Notes: generated from the letters alone by a model not told the origin. A stretch of 64,000 nt of DNA from Terricaulis silvestris (GCF_009792355.1 NZ_CP047045.1:1302001-1366000), one strand, 5' to 3'. Shown: positions 8,147 to 16,891, counted from the first letter of the stretch. Made by a program: numbers and translations.

Positions 8147-9583
8147 ATGAAACTGATGTCAGAGACGGCAGAGAGCACCCAGGCCGCGAATTCCAACTTG
8201 CCGGAATTGACCGTCAGCGAGTTGTCGCAGGCGGTGAAGCGGTCGGTCGAGACCAATTTCGACCGTGTCCGCGTGCGCGGCGAACTCGGCCGCGTGATGA
8301 TCGCCAAGTCCGGCCATCTCTACGTCGATCTCAAAGACGCCAACGCCACCATCTCGACGGTGATGTTTCGCCTCGAAGCGCAGAAGCTCAACTTCAAGCC
8401 GGAGGAAGGCTTGGAGGTCGTCGCCGAGGGCAAGCTCTCGACCTTTCCCGGCCGCTCGCAATACCAGCTCATCTGCGACCGCATGGCGCCCGCCGGCGCC
8501 GGCGCGCTGTTGGCGCAACTCGAGAAGCTGAAAGCGCGGCTGCAAGCGGAGGGCCTGTTCGCGCGCGAGCGCAAGAAGCCGATCCCGTATCTGCCGCAAA
8601 CCATCGGCGTAGTGACATCGCCCACCGGCGCTGTGATCCGTGACATCCTGCATCGCCTGCGCGAGCGCTTTCCGCGCCGCGTCATCATCTGGCCGGTGCT
8701 GGTGCAGGGGCCCGAGGCCGCCGGCCAAGTCGCGCGCGCCATCAAGGGCTTCAACGCGTTGCAAGGCCGTGACCGCCCCGACGTGCTGATCGTGGCACGC
8801 GGCGGCGGGTCGATCGAGGATCTCTGGGCCTTCAACGAAGAGGCCGTCGTCCGCGCCGCCGCCGAAAGCCAGATCCCGCTCATCAGCGCCGTCGGCCACG
8901 AGACCGACACCACTTTGATCGACTACGCCTCCGATCTCCGCGCGCCAACGCCGACCGCCGCCGCTGAACGCGCCGTGCCGGTGCGGTCGGAGTTGATCGA
9001 GCGCGTCACCAGCGCTGATGGCCGGCTAAAGAATGGCCTGGTCCGCGGCCTCGAACGCCGCCGCACCGAACTCCGCGCCGCGGCCGGGAAGCTGCCGCGC
9101 CTGGAGACGCTGTTTCAAATCCCGCAACAGCGTTTCGATCGCGCAGCCGAGCGTCTCAACGCGGCGCTCGTCGCTAACACGCGCGCCGCGCAATCCAAAC
9201 TCGATCGCGTCGCCGCGCGCCTGCGCCCCGAAGCGCTGGTGCAAGACATCGCCCGCCGCCACGACCATCTCGTCCGCACCACAGCGCGCCTGCAGCCCGC
9301 GATCAAACGCACGTTGGAAGGTCACCGAAAGCATCTCGATGGCGCCACACGCATGTTGGAATCGCTGTCGCACAAAAGCGTGCTGGCGCGCGGCTTCGTC
9401 ATGGTTCACCGCGATGACGGCACGCTTGTCCGCGCCGCCAAGGATCTGAACGCCGGCGACGTGATCGACCTCACCTTCGCCGACGATCACAAGAAAGCGG
9501 TGATCGATCCGCCTGCGGATGGCGCGGCAAAGCCGAAAGGTAAGAGCACCAAGCCCGGCGGCGATCAGGGTCAGCTGTTCTAG
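8147..9583 (+). CDS. xseA: Exodeoxyribonuclease VII large subunit
   Basis: XseA is the catalytic subunit of exonuclease VII, which degrades single-stranded DNA to oligonucleotides together with XseB. The 478-residue protein shows an N-terminal OB fold (LPELTVSELSQAVKRSVE, VRVRGELGR), then the conserved catalytic segments GVVTSPTGAVIRDIL, VARGGGSIEDLWAFNEE, SAVGHETDTTLIDYASD and RAPTPTAAAE, followed by the long coiled-coil region and a basic C-terminal tail. A second in-frame ATG lies three codons downstream. xseB is not in this window. The alphaproteobacterial neighbourhood with DUF2093 and purD is preserved but interrupted by other genes. Confidence 0.97.
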   Translation: MKLMSETAESTQAANSNLPELTVSELSQAVKRSVETNFDRVRVRGELGRVMIAKSGHLYVDLKDANATISTVMFRLEAQKLNFKPEEGLEVVAEGKLSTFPGRSQYQLICDRMAPAGAGALLAQLEKLKARLQAEGLFARERKKPIPYLPQTIGVVTSPTGAVIRDILHRLRERFPRRVIIWPVLVQGPEAAGQVARAIKGFNALQGRDRPDVLIVARGGGSIEDLWAFNEEAVVRAAAESQIPLISAVGHETDTTLIDYASDLRAPTPTAAAERAVPVRSELIERVTSADGRLKNGLVRGLERRRTELRAAAGKLPRLETLFQIPQQRFDRAAERLNAALVANTRAAQSKLDRVAARLRPEALVQDIARRHDHLVRTTARLQPAIKRTLEGHRKHLDGATRMLESLSHKSVLARGFVMVHRDDGTLVRAAKDLNAGDVIDLTFADDHKKAVIDPPADGAAKPKGKSTKPGGDQGQLF

Positions 9584-9595
9584 GCGCGGAAGCGG

Positions 9596-9616
9596 GGATA
9601 GAGGCGCCCTCTATCC
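9596..9616 (+). other. Perfect hairpin just after xseA
   Basis: GGATAGAG pairs with CTCTATCC around a five-base loop, 12 bases after the xseA stop. No T-run follows, so it is not a classical intrinsic terminator; it may stabilise the 3' end or assist Rho-dependent termination. Confidence 0.5.
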
Positions 9617-9635
9617 AACAAACGCGCGCGGTGCA

Positions 9636-9728
9636 TGCAGGTTGGAGCGCGCGGCTCCGCCGCGCATTTTCACCACACGCTCAATCGCTTGCACCCATGC
9701 GCGGCGGAGCCGCGCGCTCCGACCTGCA
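9636..9728. repeat. Palindromic repeat, family D (GGAGCGCGCGGCTCCGCCGCGC)
   Basis: A near-perfect inverted repeat: the left arm 9636-9667 (TGCAGGTTGGAGCGC...) matches the reverse complement of the right arm 9697-9728 (...GCGCTCCGACCTGCA) with one or two mismatches, around a loop of about 29 bases. It is immediately followed by the 10-base palindrome CAAATATTTG at 9727-9736. It lies in the 496-base gap between xseA and the GNAT gene. Confidence 0.8.
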
Positions 9729-9773
9729 AATATTTGCGCGGATCAATCCGACCGACTTCAGCCACCGATAATA

Positions 9774-9910
9774 TGCCCGCATCTCTCACACGGGAGGTTC
9801 AAGTGCTAGCCGAACACCTGAGCGTGAGAGACGTGATCGAACGTGAGTTAGCCAGCGGGGCTTGAAACCGCTGGGGTCCGGACGAAGGCATCGCCCGCAC
9901 GTCTCAAGCC
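9774..9910 (+). other. Structured gap segment with a possible 20-30 residue ORF
   Basis: A GGGAGG lies 5 bases before a GTG at 9803 that opens a 20-codon frame ending in TGA at 9865 (last residues ERELASGA); an in-frame ATG at 9774 would make it 30 codons. The segment also contains possible stems (TCTCTCAC with GTGAGAGA; CCAGCGG with CCGCTGG around the ORF stop). It could be a leader peptide, a small protein or a structured RNA; I recognise none of these. The rest of the gap to 10079 holds only short frames with no clear start signal. Confidence 0.25.
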
Positions 9911-10079
9911 TTCGGCTCCGGAGTGAACAGCTCCTCAACCGTTAGGCCAGAGCCAAACGATTGCGCGGGACGTGTCGTGTTCGCAAAACACTCACTCTCC
10001 CTTGGTCCAGCGCTCACGGCGCGTCCCGCTCTCCCGCTTCGAGAGCGCAAAGCAAAAACGGAGCGCGATGCGCGTCCGG

Positions 10080-10559
10080 TCATTCTGCGTGTAGATCCTT
10101 CTCGTACCGCCACGTCTCCAGCGCGAACGGCCCCGCCGATGTCTCGACTTCATTCATCATCACGCCCGCGCGCCGCCAGCCGAGTTTTTCGTAGAACCGC
10201 GCAGCGCGGTCGTTGCCGATCGCGCACGAAAGCCACGTCGTCGCCACTCCATTCGCTTTCAGCCGCGCTTCACCGTCCGCCATCAGCATCGCCGCCGCAC
10301 CCGTGCCTTGCGCGGCAGACGAGACGAACATCTGGTAGAGTTCATCGTCCTTGATGGCGCAAAAGCCGATCGGCGCACCGGGAGGTCCGATGACGCGGAC
10401 ATCGCTGATCATGTGCGCGAGCCGTTCGTGGAAACTCTCCAGCGTCCGCAGCTTGATCAGCGCCTCCGGCATCAACGGCGCATGTGAGGCGGTCCACACC
10501 TCGCACCAGAGCCGCGCCAGGGCGTCGAGATCATCTGGTTCTGCTGGCCGAACGTTCAT
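10080..10559 (-). CDS. GNAT family N-acetyltransferase
   Basis: A 159-residue single-domain GNAT protein. It opens with the common MNVRPAEPDDLDALARLW motif, and the acetyl-CoA region is around YQMFVSSAAQGTGAAAMLM, followed by GNDRAARFYEKLGWRRAG, the usual C-terminal motif B. Substrate is not predictable. It is oriented away from the DUF2093/M23 pair, with 67 bases between them. Confidence 0.88.
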   Translation of the reverse strand: MNVRPAEPDDLDALARLWCEVWTASHAPLMPEALIKLRTLESFHERLAHMISDVRVIGPPGAPIGFCAIKDDELYQMFVSSAAQGTGAAAMLMADGEARLKANGVATTWLSCAIGNDRAARFYEKLGWRRAGVMMNEVETSAGPFALETWRYEKDLHAE

Positions 10560-10626
10560 GTTTTTGCACCCGAAACCCGGCTTCGCGCCGCCCCGCGCGC
10601 TTGGTCTTAGGGGCGGGGCGGGCTAA

Positions 10627-10857
10627 ATGGAATCCATGAACAAGCACGATCCGGGCGGCGCCGAGGCCAAGCTCCATTACGGTGACAACGAGATCACGAT
10701 TCTAAAGCACGGGACGCATGTCCTGTGCGCCGTATCGGGCGAGCGCATTCCGCTGGACGAATTGCGCTATTGGAACGTCGACCTGCAGGAAGCCTATCGC
10801 AGCCCAAAGGAAGCGACGCAGCGCTGGAAAGAACTCCAGGAGAAGAAGCAGCGATGA
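10627..10857 (+). CDS. DUF2093 domain-containing protein
   Basis: A 76-residue protein that matches the alphaproteobacterial DUF2093 family: PGGAEAKLHYGDNEITIL, then CAVSGERIPLDELRYWNVDLQEAY. The conserved CAV-S/T-G and LRYW motifs suggest a small zinc-ribbon-like or nucleic acid-associated protein, but its function is unknown. In other alphaproteobacteria it sits between lpxK and xseA; here it is a few kilobases from both. A purine-rich GGGGCGGGG precedes the ATG. Its stop overlaps the start of the M23 peptidase gene by ATGA, so the two are probably co-translated. Confidence 0.9.
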   Translation: MESMNKHDPGGAEAKLHYGDNEITILKHGTHVLCAVSGERIPLDELRYWNVDLQEAYRSPKEATQRWKELQEKKQR

Positions 10858-11813
10858 AACTGGTCGGGGGGATACTCGCACTTCTGCTCGTCGCCTGCGC
10901 CGCGCCGGACGCGCCGGCGCAACCGGAACAGCCGCCGGTTGCGACGCCGCCGATCCAGGTCGTCAGCCCCGTCGATCCTCCGCCGCCCGCGACGCTTTCG
11001 CTCAATTGCGCCGGCGCCTTCACCCAAGGCGGCGTGGCGCTTTGTCGGACTCTGCCCGGCGCAGTCATCAACGTGGACGGTGTTTCAAGCGGCATCGCCG
11101 ATGCGCAAGGCTGGGCCGTGATTGGCTTCCCGCGCGATCATGACGCCGAAGCTGTCGTAGCCGCGAGCGAGCCTGTCCGCACAGACGGCGTTCGCCAAGA
11201 TGTCTATCGCACTGTCGAAGGGCGCTACGCGATCGCGCCGCGCCAGTTCGACATCCAGCGCGTCGACGGCCTGCCGCAGCAAACCGTGACGCCCACCGAT
11301 CCCGAAGTGATCGCACGCATTCAGCGCGAAGCGGCGGTGAAGCAGCAGGGTTGGAACAGCTACGCCGACATCGAAGGCTTTCTCGACGGCTTCATCATCC
11401 CTGTCGAAGGCGGCCGCGTCTCCGGCACATGGGGCAACCAGCGCGTCTTGAACGGCGTGCCCGCTTCACCGCACTTCGGCTACGACATCGCAGCCCCCGC
11501 CGGCACGCCGATTCGCGCGCCTGCCGCCGGCGTTGTCACGCTGGCGCAGCCGGATATGCATTACGAAGGCGGGCTCGTGTTCATCGACCACGGCCAGAAT
11601 CTCATCACCATGTATCTGCACATGAGCCGGCTCGACGTTCAGGTCGGCGATCGCGTGGAGCAGGGCCAAGGCATCGGCGCCGTCGGCTCCAGCGGCCGCG
11701 CCACCGGCCCGCATCTTTGCTGGCGCATGAAGTGGCGCGACCGCCAACTCGATCCAAGCGTGGCGCTGCAGGGCCTGAGCGCTGCGCGCGCTGCGTTGAT
11801 CAGCGCGAACTAG
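10854..11813 (+). CDS. M23 family peptidase lipoprotein with a His-to-Cys change in the HxH motif
   Basis: A 319-residue predicted lipoprotein (ALLLVAC lipobox) with a C-terminal LytM/M23 domain, the fold of zinc endopeptidases and divisome activators acting on peptidoglycan. The first motif HFGYD has His207 and Asp211, and YLHM has His256, but the usual GPHLHW reads GPHLCW with Cys289 in place of the zinc-ligand His. Cys can bind zinc, so activity is possible, but a regulatory, non-catalytic role is equally plausible. I chose the ATG at 10854, four bases overlapping the DUF2093 stop, because AGGAG precedes it and the signal peptide starts there. The stop overlaps the convergent cupin gene by CTAG. 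Confidence 0.85.
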   Translation: MKLVGGILALLLVACAAPDAPAQPEQPPVATPPIQVVSPVDPPPPATLSLNCAGAFTQGGVALCRTLPGAVINVDGVSSGIADAQGWAVIGFPRDHDAEAVVAASEPVRTDGVRQDVYRTVEGRYAIAPRQFDIQRVDGLPQQTVTPTDPEVIARIQREAAVKQQGWNSYADIEGFLDGFIIPVEGGRVSGTWGNQRVLNGVPASPHFGYDIAAPAGTPIRAPAAGVVTLAQPDMHYEGGLVFIDHGQNLITMYLHMSRLDVQVGDRVEQGQGIGAVGSSGRATGPHLCWRMKWRDRQLDPSVALQGLSAARAALISAN

Positions 11814-12316
11814 CTCCGCGGCACCACGTGGGTCACCAGGATCACCGCCGGATAGCGTGACGTGTTGCGCCAGCCGTGTGCGGTTTGCGCGTCTTCGCGC
11901 GCGACATCGCCGGCGCGGTAGACGATCGGGTCGAGACAGGTGTTGCGGAATTCCGTGATCTCGCCCGAAAGCACCAACGCCATGCCCTGCACACCGTCAT
12001 GCGCGTGCCAAGCGATCGCCCCGCCCGCCTGAACCGTGATGCGCCGCAGCCGCACCGCGCGGCTCGGATCGCTGGCGAGCGGGACTAGGCCAATGTCTTG
12101 CGTGTCGACACCGCGGGATTCGTTGTCGCTGCCGATGCGCGCATTCGCCAAGGCGCGACCCTCCGGGCATTCGTGGAAATGCGCGCTCTGGATCGCGCGG
12201 AGCGTATCGTCGGCCCGGGGCGCGCGGTCTGGACTGATGCGGTCCATGGTCGAGCAACCGCCGCCCAAGGCAAGCAATGGCGCAAGCGCCGCCAGCGCAA
12301 TCGGCAAACGTGACAT
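11810..12316 (-). CDS. Cupin domain lipoprotein
   Basis: A 168-residue protein with a signal peptide and lipobox-like end (LALGGGC), then a small cupin barrel. Possible metal ligands are in AWHAHDGVQGMALVLSGEI (motif 1) and TAHGWRN (motif 2). Proteins of this type bind small molecules or metals in the periplasm; the ligand is unknown. It converges on the M23 gene, sharing the four bases CTAG that hold both stop codons. Confidence 0.75.
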   Translation of the reverse strand: MSRLPIALAALAPLLALGGGCSTMDRISPDRAPRADDTLRAIQSAHFHECPEGRALANARIGSDNESRGVDTQDIGLVPLASDPSRAVRLRRITVQAGGAIAWHAHDGVQGMALVLSGEITEFRNTCLDPIVYRAGDVAREDAQTAHGWRNTSRYPAVILVTHVVPRS

Positions 12317-12373
12317 GAAGCCCTCCCACGACCCTTGTAGCGAAGGCGGCGGAGCAGCGAAACCGGAATGGGT

Positions 12374-12853
12374 TCAAGTTCCGTTGAAGATCTCGCGTAG
12401 CGCGCGCTCCTGCTTCTCGGCCTCGAACCAAAAGCCCCAGAGCACGCCGCCATAGGCGAGCGCGGGCAGCAGGACGAGCGAGACCAAGCCCATGGCGTCA
12501 GCCGCGAAAGCGGCCGCGCCGACGATCAGCAGCAACATTGCCATGATCACGATCAGCAGAACGACCACGAGCGAGTGCAGCTTCATTTCGACGTCGATTG
12601 TCGATCTCGATCCCGTCCCTCGAACCTTCCCCGTGACGTTCGGCAGGAACGAGTTCCGGTATCCGGTGATCCGGCTGATGCTGAAACTGTCGGCGCTGAC
12701 GTCGCCGTGGAAGCGCTTGTCGTTCGCGGGGTTTGGGAAGACGCCAACGCGAAACATCCGCCGTTCCTCAACATGAGCTTTGAGCGCTTCGATCGCGGCC
12801 TGGGGTGAAAGCGCCGATTGGATTTCGAACCGGTGATACGGCGTCCATTTCAT
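12374..12853 (-). CDS. Two-TM membrane protein of unknown function
   Basis: 159 residues. The first 95 residues form a soluble domain with no motif I recognise (MKWTPYHRFEIQSALSPQ... through IDVEMKLHS), followed by two hydrophobic segments (LVVVLLIVIMAMLLLIVGAAAF and LVSLVLLPALAYGGVLWGF) and a short charged tail. The start overlaps the stop of the lpxL-type gene by ATGA, so it is the last gene of the lipid A operon. That position suggests an envelope role, but only by context. An ORF extension upstream to 12910 lies within the acyltransferase gene and is rejected. Confidence 0.7.
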   Translation of the reverse strand: MKWTPYHRFEIQSALSPQAAIEALKAHVEERRMFRVGVFPNPANDKRFHGDVSADSFSISRITGYRNSFLPNVTGKVRGTGSRSTIDVEMKLHSLVVVLLIVIMAMLLLIVGAAAFAADAMGLVSLVLLPALAYGGVLWGFWFEAEKQERALREIFNGT

Positions 12854-13764
12854 ACCAGGCCCGCCGCCTTCCACGCTTCCTTCGGCCAGCGCCGATGCGC
12901 CCAGAACCATTGGCCGGGCGCCTCCCGAACGCGCGCTTCCATGAATTCGTTGATGCGCTTCACGCCGTCGAACACAGTCTGCTCGTCGTCTGGTTTGTCG
13001 TAGTCGAGCGGGACCGCGGGATAGGCGGTGGCCACGAACTTGGTGCCTTCGATGCGACGCCCGGTGATCGGGATCAGTGGCACGCCAAACTTGAGCGCGA
13101 GCCGTGTCGGACCATCCGCCGTCATGCAGTCATGTCCGAACATCGGCACGGCCAAGCCCTTGTTGTACTTCTGGTCGTTCATCAGCGCGATGCTGCGGCC
13201 TTTCTTCAGCGAGCGCAGCAGGCCCATGCCGCCCTCCTTACCCTTCGCCGCCTGCAGCGCGAGCCCAAACCTGGCACGAGTATCGACAATGTATTTGTCG
13301 ATGATGGGATTGTTGGCGGGGCGATAGGTGAAGTGGCAGGTCGGATCGACTTGCGCGAGGCAGAGCGAGGTCACTTCCCAATCGGTGAAATGCCCGCCAA
13401 TGAACACTGCGCCCTTGCCGAGCGTCGCCTCCACGCGCTCCTTGCCCTCGAACGCGAGTTCGCCGGAGCGATACTTCTCCAGAAACTTGCCCATATGCGG
13501 AAATTCGCCGGACATGCGGCCGAGTTCGTTGAACGTCTCCGCGCGCACTTCGCGGTGCCAAGCGTCGCTCTCGTTTGGGAACGACATCTTGATGTTGCGG
13601 ATCGCCGTTTTCCACGCACTGGACGCGCGCGCCACCACCGGCACGATTGCGCCACCCCAGCGCGAGGCGCGGTCAAGGCCAAGCGCGCTCAGCCCGCCGA
13701 TGTAGGCGTTCCACGCGATCGCCTCGAGGCGGAAACCAAAATTGAGCGGCTTTGACTTAGCCAT
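12850..13764 (-). CDS. LpxL/HtrB family lipid A late acyltransferase
   Basis: A 304-residue lysophospholipid acyltransferase-fold protein. The catalytic H-x4-D/E motif is HFTDWE within AVFIGGHFTDWEV, and the substrate-binding region includes PLIPITGRRIEG and the C-terminal RRWPKEAWKAAG. These enzymes add secondary acyl chains to Kdo-lipid A from acyl-ACP. The gene overlaps lpxK by 8 bases upstream and the small membrane protein by 4 bases downstream, so the whole lipid A cluster is one transcript. Whether it is LpxL or LpxM type cannot be told from sequence. Confidence 0.9.
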   Translation of the reverse strand: MAKSKPLNFGFRLEAIAWNAYIGGLSALGLDRASRWGGAIVPVVARASSAWKTAIRNIKMSFPNESDAWHREVRAETFNELGRMSGEFPHMGKFLEKYRSGELAFEGKERVEATLGKGAVFIGGHFTDWEVTSLCLAQVDPTCHFTYRPANNPIIDKYIVDTRARFGLALQAAKGKEGGMGLLRSLKKGRSIALMNDQKYNKGLAVPMFGHDCMTADGPTRLALKFGVPLIPITGRRIEGTKFVATAYPAVPLDYDKPDDEQTVFDGVKRINEFMEARVREAPGQWFWAHRRWPKEAWKAAGLV

Positions 13765-14749
13765 GCGTGGCCGTCATCCGCGATTGGATCGGCGCGAGCA
13801 AGGCGTCCAGCGCGGCCTCATCGCTGAAACGCGCCGCCACCGGAAGCACCGCCACGCGCGCGCGCCACGCGGGCGTGAGGCGTGCCGCATCTTTCTCCGT
13901 AGTGATCAACGTTGCGCCGCGTTCCTCGGCCATTTGCGCCAGCATTTCCAAATCGTCTTCCGAATAGACATGGTGATCTGCAAAGGGGACGGCTTCCTCT
14001 ACTTGCACATCCATCGCTTCCAGCGTGTCGAAGAATTTCTCCGGCCGCGCCAGCCCCGCGAACGCTACCAGCTTGCCGCGCGGCGCCTCGCCCGTCGGCG
14101 ACAGGCGTGCGCGCAATATGGGACGCTGAAACCGCTCCAGCCAGCGCGGGGTATGCTCTTCGCCATCCCCGATCAGCACGATGGCGTCGGCGCGGCGTAA
14201 CCCGTTGTGGAGGCGCTCGCGTAGCGGTCCTGCTGGAAACACTTGGCCGTTGCCGATCCCATAGCCCGCATCCACCGCGACGAACGACAGATCCTTCCCA
14301 AGTTCGGGGTTCTGAAAGCCGTCGTCCATGATGATGACGTGCGCGCCGGCGGTTGCCGCCGCCATCGCGCCAGCGACGCGGTCGCGCGATATCCATGCCG
14401 GACCATCGGCGGCATGCAACAGGGGCTCATCGCCAACTTCGCGCGCATCCATATCCGGCGTGACGCGCAGCGGTCCTTCAACACGTCCGCCATAGCCGCG
14501 CGATAGCGTATGGGCGTTGGGCCCAAGCTTCGCACGCAAGGCGCGCGTGACTGGCGTCTTGCCGGCGCCGCCGACGGTGAGATTGCCGACGCAGATCACC
14601 GGCGCCGGCGCATGACGCGGACGTGTCGTCGCGATGCGCTGCGCCGCGGCCCACGCATACGCCCACGAAACGGGCGTCAGCAGGCCGCGTAGGACCAGCG
14701 CGCTGTCGCGCCCGCGCGCGTCTGCGCGCCAGAACTCAGGCGGTCGCAT
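13757..14749 (-). CDS. lpxK: Tetraacyldisaccharide 4'-kinase
   Basis: LpxK phosphorylates the 4' position of the lipid A disaccharide. The 330-residue protein has the family N-terminus MRPPEFWRADARGRDSALV, a P-loop in GNLTVGGAGKTPV, LSRGYGGR and the IIMDDGFQNPEL segment with the catalytic Asp pair. Membrane anchoring through an N-terminal helix (LVLRGLLTPVSWAYAWAAA) is typical. It overlaps waaA upstream by 14 bases and the acyltransferase downstream by 8 bases. Confidence 0.96.
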   Translation of the reverse strand: MRPPEFWRADARGRDSALVLRGLLTPVSWAYAWAAAQRIATTRPRHAPAPVICVGNLTVGGAGKTPVTRALRAKLGPNAHTLSRGYGGRVEGPLRVTPDMDAREVGDEPLLHAADGPAWISRDRVAGAMAAATAGAHVIIMDDGFQNPELGKDLSFVAVDAGYGIGNGQVFPAGPLRERLHNGLRRADAIVLIGDGEEHTPRWLERFQRPILRARLSPTGEAPRGKLVAFAGLARPEKFFDTLEAMDVQVEEAVPFADHHVYSEDDLEMLAQMAEERGATLITTEKDAARLTPAWRARVAVLPVAARFSDEAALDALLAPIQSRMTATHG

Positions 14750-16031
14750 GCGCCGGCCTCACATCCGCGCCCTGCGGCAGCAACGCGATGAGCTGTGTCA
14801 CCGTCGCGTCGAACGCCTCCACGCCGTGCGCGATCACGCCGCGCGCCGCCGCAATTTGCGCGGAGCGCGCTGCTTCATCACTCCAAAGGCGCGTTACGGC
14901 GTTCGCGATTGATGCTGCATCGTTCACAGTGGTCACACCACCCGCCGCCGTAAGCGCATCGAACAAGTCCTGAAAGCTCTCAACGTGAGGTCCCGAGACG
15001 ATCGCGGCGTCGAGTTTGGCTGGCTCGATCGGGTTGTGCCCCTTGAGGTCAGGCCGCAGGCTGCCTGCGACCAGCGCCGTCGGTGCGAGATCGTAGAACA
15101 ACCCCAACTCTCCCAGCGTATCGGCGATGTAGACAGGCGCATGCCCGATCGGCTCGGCTTTCGAACGCCGTGGCGCATTGTCAGCCCGCGTGGCAATTGC
15201 CGCGCCGCGTTCAGGATGACGCGGCGCAATCACCAGCAGCGCGTCCGGCGATTCAGCGCGGATCAGGGCGTGCGCCGCGAGCGCGATCTCGTCCTCGCCT
15301 AGATGAGTGGAAGCCGCAAGCCAGAACGGCCTGGCGCCGATCTCCTGCGCCAAGGCCGCTCGCGTGTTTGCATCGACGCGCAGCGCAGGCGCCGCCAGTT
15401 TCAGATTGCCAAGCGCCGGGACGCTTTCGCCTCGAACCTCGGTGAGCGCCGCCGATGTTCGCGTGTCTGCGGCCGAGACGAACGCGAACGCCCTGAGCAG
15501 TCGCGCACCCGCTTTCGGCCAATCGCGCCAGCGTTGCAGTGAGTTAGGGCTCATGCGCGCGTTCACGAGCGCCAGCGGCACGCGCCGCGCTTCGGCGGCC
15601 AAGATCAGATTTGGCCAAATCTCGCTCTCGACGAACACGCCGAGGTCCGGCCGCCAATGATCGAGGAAGCGCCGCACCACGCTGCCGCGATCTAGCGGCG
15701 CATAGATATGCGTCACGCGGGGCAACGCACGCCGCGCAACGAGGTCGGCCGACGTGCGCGTGCCGGTGCTCAACAAGAACGAGAGCGACGGATCGCGCAC
15801 GCTCATCGCCTCAATCAGCCCTAACGCCACGCCGCTCTCGCCCACGCTCGCCGCATGTAGCCAAATCAGAGTCCCAGCCGGCCGGTCGCGGATGTAGCGG
15901 CCGAAACGCTCGCCCAAACGCGCTTTGTCTTCCTTGCCCTTATCCGCACGGGCGCCAAGCCACAGCCCCGCGAAGGCGCCGACGACGCTTGTCGCCGCGC
16001 GATAGGCGGCAAGGGCGGGTGAGAAGCTCAC
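14736..16031 (-). CDS. waaA: 3-deoxy-D-manno-octulosonic acid transferase
   Basis: WaaA (KdtA) transfers Kdo from CMP-Kdo to the lipid A precursor. The 431-residue protein is a GT-B glycosyltransferase with LIWLHAASVGESGVALGLIEA near the N-terminus, the ESEIWPNLILAA motif, VNARMSPNSLQRW, and the C-terminal LFYDLAPTALVAGSL. It overlaps the DUF374 gene upstream by 4 bases and lpxK downstream by 14 bases, in the usual alphaproteobacterial order. Confidence 0.96.
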   Translation of the reverse strand: MSFSPALAAYRAATSVVGAFAGLWLGARADKGKEDKARLGERFGRYIRDRPAGTLIWLHAASVGESGVALGLIEAMSVRDPSLSFLLSTGTRTSADLVARRALPRVTHIYAPLDRGSVVRRFLDHWRPDLGVFVESEIWPNLILAAEARRVPLALVNARMSPNSLQRWRDWPKAGARLLRAFAFVSAADTRTSAALTEVRGESVPALGNLKLAAPALRVDANTRAALAQEIGARPFWLAASTHLGEDEIALAAHALIRAESPDALLVIAPRHPERGAAIATRADNAPRRSKAEPIGHAPVYIADTLGELGLFYDLAPTALVAGSLRPDLKGHNPIEPAKLDAAIVSGPHVESFQDLFDALTAAGGVTTVNDAASIANAVTRLWSDEAARSAQIAAARGVIAHGVEAFDATVTQLIALLPQGADVRPAHATA

Positions 16032-16789
16032 GAGGCCGTCGCCGCGGGCTCGGGCGTCGTGGTCTCAAACTTTGGTGGTGCGGGCTCGATCACCGGAACG
16101 CCAGCGATGCGATCGGCCTCCGCAGAGATGCGGTTCATCTCTGTCTCGAGTGCGAGTCGAATGCGCTGCACCTCTTCGTCGCCCGCATCGGGCGCGGGCG
16201 GTGCGATCGGATTGCCCCAGATTTTCGCGCCACGACCGAAAGGCAGCGGAAGAACAAAATTGTCCCAGCTGTTGAGCACGATCCGATTTGACGTCGCCCA
16301 CGCCACCGGAAGTAAAGGTGCGCCAGCGAGCTTGGCGACCTGGACCGGTCCCTTCTTGGCGCGCATGCGAGGACCGCGCGGGCCATCCGGCGTCACGCCG
16401 ACGATGCCGCCGCTTTCGATGTGGCGGGCCATGGCGCGAACCGCCTCCAGGCCGCCTTTGGCCTGGCGGCCCTTGGCGGCAGAGCCTCGAATGACTCCGG
16501 CGCCGACCGTGCGCGAGGTGTGCGCCACGATGCCGCCCTCGCGGGACTGCGAGATCAGCATTTTGCCTTTTGGCGCGCCGCGCTTGAACGACCACATCGT
16601 ATGAATCAGAGGAAAGCGCCCGTGCCAGATGCAAAGAATCAAACGGCCAGCGCCGGGCGCCCAGAACGGCTCGACCGCGGCGCGGTTGACCTTTTGCCAG
16701 CGCGTGGTCACGCCCACGAACAGCATGTAGCTGCCGATCAGGCGCCCCAACAGGAACTGGACGACCGGGTTGCCGAGAATGCTCTTCAA
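16028..16789 (-). CDS. DUF374 lysophospholipid acyltransferase family protein
   Basis: A 253-residue protein with the DUF374 core: LILCIWHGRFPLIH (where the acyltransferase His sits), ISQSREGGIVAHT, RGSAAKGRQAKGG and VTPDGPRGPRMRAKKG. The family is common directly upstream of waaA in alphaproteobacteria, where it is thought to acylate an envelope lipid; the substrate is not established. It is the first gene of the lipid A operon here. The C-terminal 30 residues are Pro/Glu/Ala-rich. The divergent phosphatase gene starts about 100 bases upstream. Confidence 0.88.
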   Translation of the reverse strand: MKSILGNPVVQFLLGRLIGSYMLFVGVTTRWQKVNRAAVEPFWAPGAGRLILCIWHGRFPLIHTMWSFKRGAPKGKMLISQSREGGIVAHTSRTVGAGVIRGSAAKGRQAKGGLEAVRAMARHIESGGIVGVTPDGPRGPRMRAKKGPVQVAKLAGAPLLPVAWATSNRIVLNSWDNFVLPLPFGRGAKIWGNPIAPPAPDAGDEEVQRIRLALETEMNRISAEADRIAGVPVIEPAPPKFETTTPEPAATAS

Positions 16790-16891
16790 AATGGGTCCGA
16801 TGGGGGACCGCCTTCCGGGTTGCGGCCAACGCCCTTATACGGGGCCGCGCCCGGTTCGCGCCAGACGCCCAAGCAAGCACTAGGTAAGCAG

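Noticed and set aside
9774-9910. tmRNA, SRP RNA or RNase P RNA
   Set aside because: GGTCCGGACGAAGG superficially resembles SRP RNA, but the conserved loop and helix 8 sequence are not there, and no tag peptide or RNase P core was found.
9904-10113. 69-codon minus-strand frame in the xseA-GNAT gap
   Set aside because: No ribosome site, and Arg/Ser-rich until a short C-terminal piece; it overlaps the end of the GNAT gene. I cannot support it as a gene.
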